From Flavobacterium collinsii (GTDB lineage Bacteria > Bacteroidota > Bacteroidia > Flavobacteriales > Flavobacteriaceae), in contig NZ_CADCST010000049.1 of assembly GCF_902804485.1 (NCBI RefSeq), positions 1 to 41,957 on the forward strand: a stretch of 41,957 nt of DNA, given 5' to 3'. Under the pieces are notes generated by a model. It did no database searches. It was not told the origin of the DNA and saw only the letters and a program-made list of their open reading frames with translations. The position numbers were made by a program, and so were the translations under genes. Positions 25,325 through 35,146 of this stretch are shown in pieces (position 1 is the stretch's first letter; the number at the start of each line of letters is the position of its first letter).

Positions 25325-25735
25325 ATGTATCAAATGTCTAAAGAAGAAGAAATAATCAATAAGGTTGCCCAAGATAAAATAGACTTTAATCTCGGAGTAC
25401 AGCTTTTATTAGAAGATCCCGATTATGATTTTGAAAGGCTGTTTATAACTTTAAAAAATTATATATTCAACGCTATTCCTGAAAAAACTCATTACGATAC
25501 AGAAACTTATCAAAATGCCATTAATACAATTCCATTAAAATCGACCTATACTCCTATTATACTTTTAAAAAATTTCCCAACACGAATTGCTTTTTATAAA
25601 CTCGCGGAACTTCCTGAAAACGAAAATAAAAAAGTTTTAATTTCATTACTCTGGATTTTTAAAGCAACAGACACTGAGCGAAGAAATATGGAATGTAAAA
25701 ATGGCTGTGGACATTTTTGGCATGAATTTGAATAA
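25325..25735 (+). CDS. Unknown protein, probably DUF5958 family
   Basis: This 136-residue cytosolic protein has a central run of KSTYTPIILLKN and a C-terminal ATDTERRNMECKNGCGHFWH with two Cys and two His. This layout resembles DUF5958 proteins (TxTP segment, then CxxGCxHxWH), a recollection I could not check. I chose ATG 25325; another ATG lies at 25334, and the longer 165-residue reading from a TTG at 25238 has an atypical N-terminus. No function is known. Confidence 0.65.
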   Translation: MYQMSKEEEIINKVAQDKIDFNLGVQLLLEDPDYDFERLFITLKNYIFNAIPEKTHYDTETYQNAINTIPLKSTYTPIILLKNFPTRIAFYKLAELPENENKKVLISLLWIFKATDTERRNMECKNGCGHFWHEFE

Positions 25736-25764
25736 AACACACAGTCCTATCTTTAAATACTTAG

Positions 25765-25798
25765 AAGCTACAACTCACCAAAAAGTTGTAGCTTTTTT
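25765..25798 (+). terminator. Intrinsic terminator after the DUF5958-like gene
   Basis: AAGCTACAACT (25765-25775) pairs exactly with AGTTGTAGCTT (25784-25794), followed by a T run. Confidence 0.65.
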
Positions 25799-26235
25799 AA
25801 TAACCTATAAGAAAAGCGCCTTTTTAAATCACATCCAGAATTGTTAAACAAAAGAATAACTTATTCCATTTTTTTTATTTGTGTTATTTTTTCATTTCTA
25901 AATTAAACTTTACGCAATACAGTATACTATACTTTATCAAAATCCGAAAAACAACAATAAAACACCTCATATCATCCAATTACATAAAAAAACATCTCGA
26001 AAAATAAATTTAACAAGAAAAAATAACTCGTTTGTAAAACTATATCCTTTTTTTATTAAATTTATGAGGGTGTAAACCAATCTTAGGAAATTAAGTTTTT
26101 ATTAACAATTGTTTATTTTAAAACCGTTAAAAAACAACACTCTCAGTAACCTGCTTTTCTTAGAAAGACACCTTCAGCCATAAGCATTCTTACCGGATAA
26201 AGAAAAAGCAGTATTAACCTCCAAATCTGAAAATT
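25799..26235. other. AT-rich leader of the kinase gene
   Basis: No ORF is visible. TTTG (26031-26034) and TAAATTTA (26057-26064), 22 bases apart, form an imperfect Bacteroidota promoter about 170 bases before the kinase start, which would leave a long leader. Confidence 0.35.
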
Positions 26236-27660
26236 ATGCCTAAGAGTCCGTTTTTTAAAAATATACGTTTCCCGAATGTTTTCATTCCGTTGATAATAGT
26301 AATTATTTCCTGCGCATTGCTTATCTGCATCAACTTTTTTACGATCAAAATATTATCTGCCAACAGAGCTTACGTTAATGGCGAATCACATTATTCAAAA
26401 GGTCAAAAAGATGCGGCACGATATCTCATTATGTATCTTTTTACTAAAGACCCATACCAATGGAAGCTTTTTTCTCAGGAGTTAAAAGTTCCCCAAGGGG
26501 ATGGCGTTGCCAGAAGAACTCTTTTAAAAGAAGGAGATACCGAAATTGCCCGACAAGGATTTCTCACAGGGCGGAATCACAAAGATGACCTCGACGATAT
26601 TGTCTGGCTGTTTGTAAACTTCAAAGATGTTTCCTTTCTGGCAAAAGCAATTCATGAATGGGGTCAGGGCGACGAATTAATATTCAAATTAGCTACGCTG
26701 GGCCAGCAAGTAGATACCGAGATAAAACAAGATCTTTTGACCCCTGCCAGTCAGCAAAAATTTCTTAATGAAATTAGTATAATCAGCGACAAACTCACTA
26801 TTAACGAACGTAACTTCTTAAATACTTTGGGAGAAGGAACACGAAAAATTAAAAGCCTTCTGATTATAACCAATATCGTTTTTATTCTGATAATCGTGAT
26901 AAGCGTATGTTCGTACTATGCGATTATGGTAAAGCGTTTAGTGATTTCCAAGAAAGAAATTGAAGAAAAAAACGAAAACCTTATCCTTGTCAATCACGAG
27001 CTGGATAGATTTGTTTACAGTGCATCTCACGATCTGAGATCGCCTATAACATCTTTAAAAGGTCTCATCGAAATTACCCAACTCGAAGATGACATTCACC
27101 AGATCAGAGACTATTTAACGCTCATGCACAAAAGTCTCACCAAGCAGGATCAGTTTATAGTTGACATCATCGATTATTCAAAAAACAAACGAAAACAAGT
27201 TGTAATAGAACCTGTAAGCTTAAAGGAACTATTTGACGAGATTATTTCACAATTGATGCATATTGAAAATGCCAACAAAATAAAATTTAAAAAGGAATTA
27301 TTAGTCGATATCATCCAAAGCGATGACCTACGTTTAAGAATCATTATTTCGAATTTACTCTCCAATGCCATCAAATATGCCGATGTCAATAAGCCGGAAA
27401 TGTTTATTTCGATTAAAACTTATACGGACGAGGGTTGTGATAAAATAGAGATAACAGATAACGGAATTGGAATTAAAGACGAATTTAAAGACAGTATTTT
27501 TGAAATGTATTTTGGTACAAACAAAAACAAAGGTTCTGGATTAGGTCTTTATATTGCAAAAGAAGCTGTAGAAAACATCAAAGGAAGTATTTCGGTTTTC
27601 TCTGAAAATACTGTCGGGAGTAAATTTATTGTAGCAATTCCTATTTCTCATGCAAACTAA
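26236..27660 (+). CDS. Membrane sensor histidine kinase
   Basis: This 474-residue kinase has two membrane helices (about residues 14-37 and 213-233) that bound an unrecognised periplasmic region of about 175 residues. A short coiled coil leads into the DHp domain with SASHDLRSPITSL near 259. The ATPase has the N-box ISNLLSNAIKYA, G1 DNGIGIKD and G2 GSGLGLYIA. All catalytic elements are present. The last 11 bases overlap the start of the response-regulator gene, so the two are almost certainly translated together and form a two-component pair. The signal sensed is unknown. Confidence 0.9.
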   Translation: MPKSPFFKNIRFPNVFIPLIIVIISCALLICINFFTIKILSANRAYVNGESHYSKGQKDAARYLIMYLFTKDPYQWKLFSQELKVPQGDGVARRTLLKEGDTEIARQGFLTGRNHKDDLDDIVWLFVNFKDVSFLAKAIHEWGQGDELIFKLATLGQQVDTEIKQDLLTPASQQKFLNEISIISDKLTINERNFLNTLGEGTRKIKSLLIITNIVFILIIVISVCSYYAIMVKRLVISKKEIEEKNENLILVNHELDRFVYSASHDLRSPITSLKGLIEITQLEDDIHQIRDYLTLMHKSLTKQDQFIVDIIDYSKNKRKQVVIEPVSLKELFDEIISQLMHIENANKIKFKKELLVDIIQSDDLRLRIIISNLLSNAIKYADVNKPEMFISIKTYTDEGCDKIEITDNGIGIKDEFKDSIFEMYFGTNKNKGSGLGLYIAKEAVENIKGSISVFSENTVGSKFIVAIPISHAN

Positions 27661-28036
27661 ACCTGTGTTTCTAATCGTCGATGACAATTTGATCGATCAG
27701 CTTGTCATTACACAGTTACTTAAAAAAGTGCTGGATATTGACGAGATATTCATCGCAAATAATGGTAGAGAAGGAATTCAGTGGCTTGTTACTAACAACA
27801 ACCATCCGCTCATTATTTTATTGGATATTCAGATGCCTATAATGAATGGTTTCGAATTTCTCGAGGAGTTTCACAAATTAAAAAAAGAGATAAAAAAAAG
27901 AATTCGAATTTATGTGCTTTCATCCACCTTAGATCCGGATGAAATTGCAAAAATCAATAGAAACAGGTATGTAAGTGCTTTTTTAAACAAGCCTTTCCCA
28001 ATAGAAGAATTTAAAACACTACTGTTTAACTATTGA
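27650..28036 (+). CDS. Single-domain response regulator
   Basis: This 128-residue receiver domain has no output domain. Acidic residues D11 and D12 form the metal pocket, D59 (LLDIQMPIMNG) accepts phosphate, a Ser near 91 (VLSST) and the Lys of NKPF near 114 complete the site. It is probably phosphorylated by the overlapping kinase and acts through protein contacts or further phosphotransfer, as in Rcp-type regulators. The target is not visible here. Confidence 0.92.
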   Translation: MQTKPVFLIVDDNLIDQLVITQLLKKVLDIDEIFIANNGREGIQWLVTNNNHPLIILLDIQMPIMNGFEFLEEFHKLKKEIKKRIRIYVLSSTLDPDEIAKINRNRYVSAFLNKPFPIEEFKTLLFNY

Positions 28037-28039
28037 AGA

Positions 28040-29185
28040 CTATTGAAGAACTCTGTTTACCTGAGAAAAACTTCTTTGGTAATAAGGTTCCTTAGTAGAT
28101 GAGATCATTACACCTCCGTGAGTAGAAGAATGTACAAACTTAATTTCTCCTTCTGTTACCTCAACTACCATCCCAACATGATTGATACGGCGTCTTCCAT
28201 TGGTTTTAAAGAAAATCAAATCTCCTTTTTGTGCCGCTTCGCTTTCAACCCTAAATCCAATTCTGGATTGTTCGATCGAACTTCTTGGCAGCTTGATATC
28301 AAAATTATTAAAGGTACAAATCATTAGTCCTGAGCAATCAAAACCGGCTTTCGTTGTTCCGCCCGACCGATAACGCGTTCCAATATTCTCAGTCGCATTT
28401 CCAATCAATTGATCAATCAAATCAGAATTATTACCCAATCTTACAAATGTAGAATCTTTTTTTACGGTCGTATCTTCAGCAATCTGAATCGGCGGTGTAG
28501 CTGTAGTAGTTTCGGCAGACTTTACTTCTTGCAAAGCTGCTGCCTTTTCAGGCGAAACATTAATCTTAAGCAGGTAACCCACTTTTAGCCTCTTTTTAAT
28601 TGCTGGATTTTGTTTTTCCAATTCCTTAACGGTTATCCCAAACTCTTTTGCAATGGCATATTTTGTTTCTTTCGACAAAACCTCTCTGGTTACTTCAACC
28701 TTTGCAGGCTCCTTAATATTCTCGATTACCGGAGCAGCCGTAGCTACAGCAGTGTTAGTATCGACAGTGGTATTGGATGGAATGCTAATTTGCTGTCCAA
28801 TTTTTAAACCTTCGCTTTCTAAAAGCGGATTGGCTTTCTTTAAGTCATCAACTGAAACATTGTATTTTTTCGAAATTCCCCAAAGCGTTTCTTTAGCAAG
28901 TACTTCATGAGAACCCGGAGTTACAACCGGAGTAGTATTTACAACTGGTTCGGTAACTTTTTTAGCAACTGTTTTATTATGGTTGGGTATTAATAAAACG
29001 GAATTTAGTTTTAGAACTTTGGGTGCATTAGGGTTTGCTGCTGCAATATCTTTTGGTTTTACTCCGTATTTTTTAGCAATTACAGTAAGATTTTCTCCTT
29101 GTGAGATTTTGTGTTTAATATACTTTTCTTGTGAAAAAGCTCCGACACTGAAAAAAAACAAAATTACTATTAACCTGCAAACCAT
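28040..29185 (-). CDS. Secreted LysM and NlpC/P60 peptidoglycan hydrolase
   Basis: This 381-residue protein has a signal peptide (MVCRLIVILFFFSVGAFSQ). Three LysM wall-binding repeats follow near residues 20-67 (HKISQGENLTVIAKKYGVK), 92-138 (HEVLAKETLWGISKKYNV) and 165-210 (EVLSKETKYAIAKEFGI). The C-terminal NlpC/P60 cysteine peptidase has its nucleophile in GFDCSGL and a His in INHVGM. It should cleave peptide stems of peptidoglycan in the periplasm. The third LysM lacks the usual GDT-like pattern and may be weaker. The gene converges with the response regulator, ending four bases from its stop. Confidence 0.92.
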   Translation of the reverse strand: MVCRLIVILFFFSVGAFSQEKYIKHKISQGENLTVIAKKYGVKPKDIAAANPNAPKVLKLNSVLLIPNHNKTVAKKVTEPVVNTTPVVTPGSHEVLAKETLWGISKKYNVSVDDLKKANPLLESEGLKIGQQISIPSNTTVDTNTAVATAAPVIENIKEPAKVEVTREVLSKETKYAIAKEFGITVKELEKQNPAIKKRLKVGYLLKINVSPEKAAALQEVKSAETTTATPPIQIAEDTTVKKDSTFVRLGNNSDLIDQLIGNATENIGTRYRSGGTTKAGFDCSGLMICTFNNFDIKLPRSSIEQSRIGFRVESEAAQKGDLIFFKTNGRRRINHVGMVVEVTEGEIKFVHSSTHGGVMISSTKEPYYQRSFSQVNRVLQ

Positions 29186-29539
29186 TATCTATTACATTTT
29201 TATCTTTTATTACACGCTCTAAATTGAATTACTTTCTGAATTATAAACTCAAAAAAAGGGAATTATTTTACCCGATAAGCGAATTTAACTTTTTAAAGTA
29301 AAAAAAGCATCTTTTTTAACAACTAATTTTGTTCAATTTAACAAACGCGGCATAAAAATTGAGCCAACCCTTTGAAATAATGCTCTTTATAAAACACATT
29401 ATTTTCAAACCAAAATAACCAATCTTAACCAGAAAACCGTGTGAGATGACATTAAGCAACATTGAAATTAATTATAAAATGCAAAAAAAATGCTCTGTTT
29501 TTTTCACAGAGCATTTTTAATATAAGTAAATCGTATCGA
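29186..29539. other. Intergenic region with a terminator
   Basis: No ORF is visible. 29486-29518 holds the aconitase terminator; the rest is AT-rich without a recognised repeat. Confidence 0.5.
29486..29518 (-). terminator. Terminator 3' of the shorter aconitase gene
   Basis: AAAAATGCTCTGT and ACAGAGCATTTTT pair over 13 bases around a 7-base loop. On the minus strand it is followed by T residues. Confidence 0.7.
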
Positions 29540-31804
29540 TTAGGCTTTCCCTGCAGCAATTAAGTTTAACGCTGAACCTGCAACAAACCAGCCAATCTGA
29601 CCTTCGTTGTAAGTGTGATTCGCTAAGATAATATCTTTAGAACCATCTGCGTGAACGAACTCTAATGTTAATGGTTTCCCGGGAGCAAACTCAGTTAAAT
29701 CAGTAAAATTGATTATATCGTTCTCCTGAATTTTATCATAATCGGTTTCATTCGCAAAAGTCAATCCCAAAAGACCTTGTTTTTTAAGGTTTGTTTCGTG
29801 AATACGGGCAAAAGATTTTACCAATACCGCTTTAACCCCTAAGAAACGCGGCTCCATAGCGGCATGCTCACGTGACGAACCTTCACCATAATTGTGATCT
29901 CCCACAACAATAGACGGAACTCCCGCAGCTTTGTATGCACGAGCTACAGCCGGAACTGCATCGTACTCTCCGGTTAATTGATTTTTAACCGAGTTTGTTT
30001 TTTGGTTAAATGCGTTTACAGCACCAATCAGCATATTGTTAGAAATATTATCCAGATGTCCACGAAAACGCAACCATGGTCCTGCCATAGAAATGTGATC
30101 GGTAGTACATTTTCCGAATGCTTTGATTAATAATTTTGCACCTGTAATATTTTTACCATCCCAGGCATCAAACGGAGCCAATAATTGCAAACGTTCAGAC
30201 GTTGGACTTACCACAACCTGAACTCCGGAACCGTCTTCAGCAGGAGACTGGAATCCCGGATCTTTAACATCAAATCCTTTTGGAGGCAATTCGTCTCCTG
30301 TAGGTTCCTCTAACATTACTTCTTCTCCATCTTCATTGATTAAAGTATCTGTTAATGGATTAAAACTTAAATCTCCTGCAATCGCCATAGCAGTCACCAA
30401 TTCCGGCGAACCCACGAAGGCCAAAGTATTCGGGTTACCATCTGCACGTTTAGAGAAGTTACGATTGAAAGAGTGAACAATGGTGTTTCTTTCTTCTTTC
30501 TCCGCTCCTTCTCTGTCCCACATACCAATACAAGGTCCGCAAGCATTCGCAAAAACGGTCGCTCCTATTTTATGGAAGGTATCAATAAAACCATCACGTT
30601 CGATGGTATAGCGAACCACTTCAGAACCCGGCGTAATTGTAAATTGAGATTTCGTTTTTAAGTTTTTGGCACTTACCTGTCTGGCCAAAGAAGCCGCGCG
30701 GGAAATATCTTCGTAAGAGGAATTGGTACAAGAACCAATTAAACCTACCTGAATTTGTAAAGGCCAATTATTTTTTATGGCTTCCTCTTTCATTTTAGAA
30801 ATTGGAGTGGCTAAATCCGGAGTAAAAGGGCCGTTTAAATGCGGCTCTAATTCAGATAAGTTAATCTCGATCACCTGATCAAAATACTTTTCCGGATTAG
30901 CATATACTTCCGGGTCTCCTGTTAAGTAAGAAGCAACTTTATCTGCAGCATCCGCAACATCAGCTCTGTTTGTAGAACGCAGGTAACGGCTCATAGAAGC
31001 ATCGTAACCAAAAGTTGAAGTTGTAGCTCCAATTTCAGCACCCATGTTACAAATGGTACCTTTTCCGGTACAAGACATAGAAGTTGCTCCTTCGCCAAAA
31101 TATTCAACAATAGCACCTGTCCCCCCTTTTACAGTCAGAATACCTGCCACTTTAAGAATAACATCTTTTGGAGCTGTCCAACCTGATAATTTACCTGTTA
31201 GTTTTACTCCAATTAATTTTGGAAATTTCAACTCCCAAGCCATACCCGACATCACGTCTACAGCATCCGCTCCACCAACACCAATAGCAACCATTCCTAA
31301 ACCACCTGCATTTACAGTGTGAGAATCGGTACCAATCATCATTCCTCCCGGGAATGCATAATTTTCAAGTACCACTTGGTGAATAATTCCGGCTCCCGGT
31401 TTCCAGAAACCAATTCCGTATTTATTAGAAACTGATGATAAGAAATCAAAAACTTCATTACTTTGTGTTTTTGCTCTGGCCAAATCGGTTGCAGCATCTA
31501 CTTTTGCCTGAATCAGGTGATCGCAATGTACTGTTGTAGGCACTGCTACCTTAGGCTTACCAGCGTGCATAAATTGCAACAATGCCATTTGAGCTGTTGC
31601 ATCCTGGCAAGCTACACGATCCGGTGCAAAATCAACATAATCTACTCCTCTTCCAAACGCCTTTGTTGGATTTCCATCCCAAAGGTGATTGTACAAAATT
31701 TTCTCCGTTAAGGTAAGTGGACGACCAACAATTTCGCGTGCTTTATCAACACGACCTGGCATGTTCTCATACACTTTTTTAATCATTTCAATATCAAAAG
31801 CCAT
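29540..31804 (-). CDS. Aconitate hydratase, mitochondrial-type
   Basis: This 754-residue TCA-cycle enzyme interconverts citrate and isocitrate. Iron-sulphur ligands are in [11 protein letters not shown] (one Cys) and [12 protein letters not shown] (two Cys). Catalytic segments include [20 protein letters not shown] near residue 155 and [17 protein letters not shown] near 645. The length matches the mitochondrial aconitase type, not the 890-residue AcnA of enteric bacteria. I chose ATG 31804 ([10 protein letters not shown]); 29 upstream in-frame residues lie in the leader. It is downstream of the second aconitase but separated by a hairpin, so probably transcribed on its own. Confidence 0.93.
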   Translation of the reverse strand: MAFDIEMIKKVYENMPGRVDKAREIVGRPLTLTEKILYNHLWDGNPTKAFGRGVDYVDFAPDRVACQDATAQMALLQFMHAGKPKVAVPTTVHCDHLIQAKVDAATDLARAKTQSNEVFDFLSSVSNKYGIGFWKPGAGIIHQVVLENYAFPGGMMIGTDSHTVNAGGLGMVAIGVGGADAVDVMSGMAWELKFPKLIGVKLTGKLSGWTAPKDVILKVAGILTVKGGTGAIVEYFGEGATSMSCTGKGTICNMGAEIGATTSTFGYDASMSRYLRSTNRADVADAADKVASYLTGDPEVYANPEKYFDQVIEINLSELEPHLNGPFTPDLATPISKMKEEAIKNNWPLQIQVGLIGSCTNSSYEDISRAASLARQVSAKNLKTKSQFTITPGSEVVRYTIERDGFIDTFHKIGATVFANACGPCIGMWDREGAEKEERNTIVHSFNRNFSKRADGNPNTLAFVGSPELVTAMAIAGDLSFNPLTDTLINEDGEEVMLEEPTGDELPPKGFDVKDPGFQSPAEDGSGVQVVVSPTSERLQLLAPFDAWDGKNITGAKLLIKAFGKCTTDHISMAGPWLRFRGHLDNISNNMLIGAVNAFNQKTNSVKNQLTGEYDAVPAVARAYKAAGVPSIVVGDHNYGEGSSREHAAMEPRFLGVKAVLVKSFARIHETNLKKQGLLGLTFANETDYDKIQENDIINFTDLTEFAPGKPLTLEFVHADGSKDIILANHTYNEGQIGWFVAGSALNLIAAGKA

Positions 31805-31875
31805 AAGTATAATTGTTTTTGTTTGTTTTTTTGAACATCCCAAGTTACAAAAAATAGAGGAGTTGTAAAAGAAAA

Positions 31876-31898
31876 AGCCCGAGTTTATCACTCGGGCT
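31876..31898 (-). terminator. Hairpin terminator between the two aconitase genes
   Basis: AGCCCGAGT and ACTCGGGCT are exact complements around a five-base loop, followed on the minus strand by a T-rich stretch. It should end the acnB transcript. Confidence 0.65.
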
Positions 31899-31931
31899 CT
31901 CTATATATAATGATTATAACTAATCGTATGA

Positions 31932-34703
31932 TTACATCACTAACAGTTTATGAGAAGGCGCAAACCTGGTTAGGCTAATACCATCTACTGCCGCTGTATA
32001 CTCATCAAGTGTTGGGGTTCTTCCTAAAATTGTAGACAATACTACAACAGGTGTAGAAGAAAGCAATGACTCTCCTTTTTTACCCTCAGTATCTTCAACA
32101 ACTCTTCCTTGGAATAAACGAGTAGAAGTTGCCATTACGGTATCTCCTTTTGCCGCTTTTTCCTGGTTCCCCATACAAAGGTTACATCCCGGACGCTCTA
32201 AATACAACATGTTTTCGTATTCAGTACGTGCAGCACCTTTAGGAGCACTATCGTTAAATTCGAAACCAGAATATCTTTGTAAAACTTCCCAGTCTCCTTC
32301 GGCTTTAAGCTCATCTACAATATTGTAAGTTGGCGGAGCCACTACAAGAGGTGCTTTAAACTCAACTTTACCATGTTGCTCTTCTATATTTTTTAGCATT
32401 TGAGCCAAAATCTTCATATCTCCTTTGTGCACCATACAAGAACCAATAAATCCAAGATCTACTTTTTTCTCTCCTCCATAAAAAGACAAAGGTCTGATGG
32501 TATCGTGTGTGTATCGCTTAGAAACATCTGCATTATTTACATCCGGATCTGCGATCATTGGCTCAATAATCTGATCCAAATCAACAACAACCTCAGCATA
32601 ATACTTCGCATTTGCATCCGGAGTCAATGCTGGTTTTTCAGCTGATTTGATCTCTGCAATTCTCTTATCTGCTTTATTGATCAATCCCTGAAGAACTTGT
32701 TTTTCATTGTCCATTCCTTTGTTGATCATGATCTGGATTCTGCCTTTTGCAATCTCAAGAGATTCGATCAGAGTATCATCCTCAGAAATACAGATAGAAG
32801 CTTTTGCTTTCATTTCTGCAGTCCAGTCTGTAAACGTGAATGCCTGGTCAGCAGTAAGAGTTCCAATATGAACCTCAATAATTCTACCCTGGAATACGTT
32901 TTCACCACCAAACTTTTTAAGCATTTGGGCTTGTGTAGCGTGAACGACATCACGGAAGTCCATATAATCTTTCATTTCTCCTTTGAACGTTACCTTCACT
33001 GATTCAGGAATTGGCATTGAAGCCTCACCTGTAGCAAGTGCTAGCGCAACTGTTCCCGAGTCTGCACCAAAAGCAACTCCTTTAGACATTCTTGTATGTG
33101 AGTCACCACCAATAATGATCGCCCACTCATCAATCGTAATATCGTTAAGAACTTTATGAATTACATCTGTCATTGCATGGTAAACTCCTTTAGGGTCACG
33201 AGCAGTAATCAAACCAAAATCGTTCATGAATTTCATCAACTTTGGAATATTAGCCTGAGCTTTTTTATCCCATACTGAAGCGGTGTGACAACCAGACTGG
33301 TAAGCACCGTCAACAATTGGTGAAATTACTGTAGCAGCCATAGATTCTAACTCCTGAGCTGTCATAAGACCAGTCGTATCTTGTGAACCTACGATATTAA
33401 CTTCTACACGAACATCTGATCCGGCGTGTAAAACTTTACCCGGAGCAATTCCAACTGCATTTTTATTGAAAATTTTCTCTACTGCTGTAAGCCCTTGTCC
33501 TTCATGAGAAATCTCTTTTGACGGAGCAAATACAAGAGGAGCTTCAATATTAAGAAGTTTCGCAGCTAATGTTTGAAGTTTTTTACCAAATACAATTGCG
33601 TATGATCCTCCGGCTTTTATAAATTCCATTTTCTGAGGCGTGAATGCCTTAGAAATGTCAATTAACTCTTTGTCGCCGTTGTATAATTTCTTTGTTTTTG
33701 TATTTATTGTAAGTACAGTACCTGTAGCAACAGAGTATGCTTCTTCCAGAATAGGTTCGTTATTTTCATTGCGAATAACATTACCTTCTGCATCTAATTT
33801 TTTCACCCAGTTCTTAAGGTCTAAACCAATACCACCTGTAACATCAACAGTTGTTAGGAAGATTGGAGAAATACCATTTGTACCTGCAACGATCGGAGCA
33901 ATATTAATAAATGGTACATATGGACTTGCTTGTTTACCAGTCCAAAGCGCCACGTTGTTTACCCCTGACATTCTTGATGAACCTACTCCCATTGTACCTT
34001 TCTCTGCAATCAACATAACGCTTGCATCAGGATGTTTCGCCTGTAGCGCTTTGATTTCTTCTTGAGCCTGAGGAGTAATCATACATTTACCGTGAAGTTC
34101 ACGATCAGAACGGGAGTGAGCCTGGTTCCCCGGAGATAACAAATCAGTAGAAATATCTCCTTCTCCAGCGATATAAGTAACTACTTTAATTTCTTCAACC
34201 ACTTCCGGTAATGTAGTAAAAAACTCTGCCTGCGCATAGCTTTCAACTATCTCTTTAGCGATTGCGTTACCGTTTTTAAAAGCCTCCTTTAAACGATCTG
34301 TATCTGCCTCATAAAGGTAAACCTGCGTTTTTAGAACTTTTCCTGCTTCTTTAGCAATAGCAGCATCATTACCAAGCGCTAAGTCTAATAACACTTCAAT
34401 AGAAGGTCCACCCTTCATGTGTGATAATAATTCAAAAGCAAAAGCTGGTGTTATTTCTTTTACTTCAACTTCACCAAGAATGATTTCTTTTAAAAACTTA
34501 GCTTTTGTACCAGCAGCACTAGTAGTCCCCGGTACAACATTGTAAATGAAAAAGTTAAGAGAATCCCCTCTGTACTCGTTGTTTAAATCTTTAATTTGCT
34601 CAATGATTTCGCTTAGTAATTCAGCACCATCAATTGGTTTTGGGTTAAGCCCCTGAATTTTTCTTTCTTCGATCTCTTGAATATAATCCTTATAAATGTT
34701 CAT
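31932..34703 (-). CDS. acnB: Aconitate hydratase B (bifunctional with 2-methylisocitrate dehydratase)
   Basis: This 923-residue protein (865 in E. coli AcnB) has the AcnB order: an N-terminal helical HEAT-like domain, the swivel domain (GVGSSRMSGVNNVALWTGK) and then the catalytic part. Cluster ligands lie in GFIGSCMVHKGDM and RPGCNLCMGN. GGDSHTRMSKGVAFGADSG near residue 529 forms substrate contacts. It works in the TCA cycle and may also serve the methylcitrate route. TAAATTTG (complement of 34742-34749) lies 39 bases upstream as a -7 box. Having both aconitase types side by side suggests division of labour, for example under oxidative stress, which is inference. Confidence 0.93.
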   Translation of the reverse strand: MNIYKDYIQEIEERKIQGLNPKPIDGAELLSEIIEQIKDLNNEYRGDSLNFFIYNVVPGTTSAAGTKAKFLKEIILGEVEVKEITPAFAFELLSHMKGGPSIEVLLDLALGNDAAIAKEAGKVLKTQVYLYEADTDRLKEAFKNGNAIAKEIVESYAQAEFFTTLPEVVEEIKVVTYIAGEGDISTDLLSPGNQAHSRSDRELHGKCMITPQAQEEIKALQAKHPDASVMLIAEKGTMGVGSSRMSGVNNVALWTGKQASPYVPFINIAPIVAGTNGISPIFLTTVDVTGGIGLDLKNWVKKLDAEGNVIRNENNEPILEEAYSVATGTVLTINTKTKKLYNGDKELIDISKAFTPQKMEFIKAGGSYAIVFGKKLQTLAAKLLNIEAPLVFAPSKEISHEGQGLTAVEKIFNKNAVGIAPGKVLHAGSDVRVEVNIVGSQDTTGLMTAQELESMAATVISPIVDGAYQSGCHTASVWDKKAQANIPKLMKFMNDFGLITARDPKGVYHAMTDVIHKVLNDITIDEWAIIIGGDSHTRMSKGVAFGADSGTVALALATGEASMPIPESVKVTFKGEMKDYMDFRDVVHATQAQMLKKFGGENVFQGRIIEVHIGTLTADQAFTFTDWTAEMKAKASICISEDDTLIESLEIAKGRIQIMINKGMDNEKQVLQGLINKADKRIAEIKSAEKPALTPDANAKYYAEVVVDLDQIIEPMIADPDVNNADVSKRYTHDTIRPLSFYGGEKKVDLGFIGSCMVHKGDMKILAQMLKNIEEQHGKVEFKAPLVVAPPTYNIVDELKAEGDWEVLQRYSGFEFNDSAPKGAARTEYENMLYLERPGCNLCMGNQEKAAKGDTVMATSTRLFQGRVVEDTEGKKGESLLSSTPVVVLSTILGRTPTLDEYTAAVDGISLTRFAPSHKLLVM

Positions 34704-34741
34704 AATAGAAGTATTTTGTAGGTATTTTTATTTTTTGTTCG

Positions 34742-34749
34742 CAAATTTA
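34742..34749 (-). promoter_or_regulatory. -7 box of acnB
   Basis: On the minus strand this is TAAATTTG, matching TAnnTTTG, 39 bases before the acnB start. Confidence 0.5.
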
Positions 34750-35087
34750 GGTATTAAAGCCGAGAATTAAAAAAAATATAATAGAACTCGCCTTTTCAAA
34801 AATTATTATTGCTAAAAAACAATTTTCATTGCTCATTTTTGCCGAAATTCCAATTTTATATTAAAAAAATGAATTATTGGTAATTTAAAATCCTTTCTTT
34901 AACAAAGTCGAAATTCGTTGTTACAAATGAAGTGAGATTTTACTTCTACTTTAACAAAGAACCTTTCTAAATAAGCAATTACAACGTTATAGTTGCGCTT
35001 TTACCCCTCCCCTTTTTTTCATTTTTGAAAATCATTTTTTTCATCATTAAGCTTTTTCATGATTTAAAAAAAAATAGCATAAAAAGC

Positions 35088-35115
35088 TTGTAATTCAAAT
35101 TCTTTAATAACTTTG
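35088..35115 (+). promoter_or_regulatory. Promoter of the VIT-exosortase operon
   Basis: TTG (35088-35090), a 17-base spacer and TAACTTTG (35108-35115) match the Bacteroidota TTG-N17-23-TAnnTTTG pattern. The start codon follows 31 bases later. Confidence 0.55.
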
Positions 35116-35146
35116 TATTTCAAAGTACTTTTAAATAACTACAACT

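Larger units (their letters stand above)
34704..35146. other. Divergent promoter region of acnB and the VIT gene
   Basis: No ORF is visible. It holds a TAAATTTG -7 box for acnB (minus, 34742-34749) and the promoter at 35088-35115 for the VIT gene. The middle is AT-rich with no repeat I recognise. Confidence 0.5.

Noticed and set aside
33640..34065. 141-residue plus-strand ORF inside acnB
   Set aside because: It is antisense to a conserved aconitase segment and lacks any recognisable domain.
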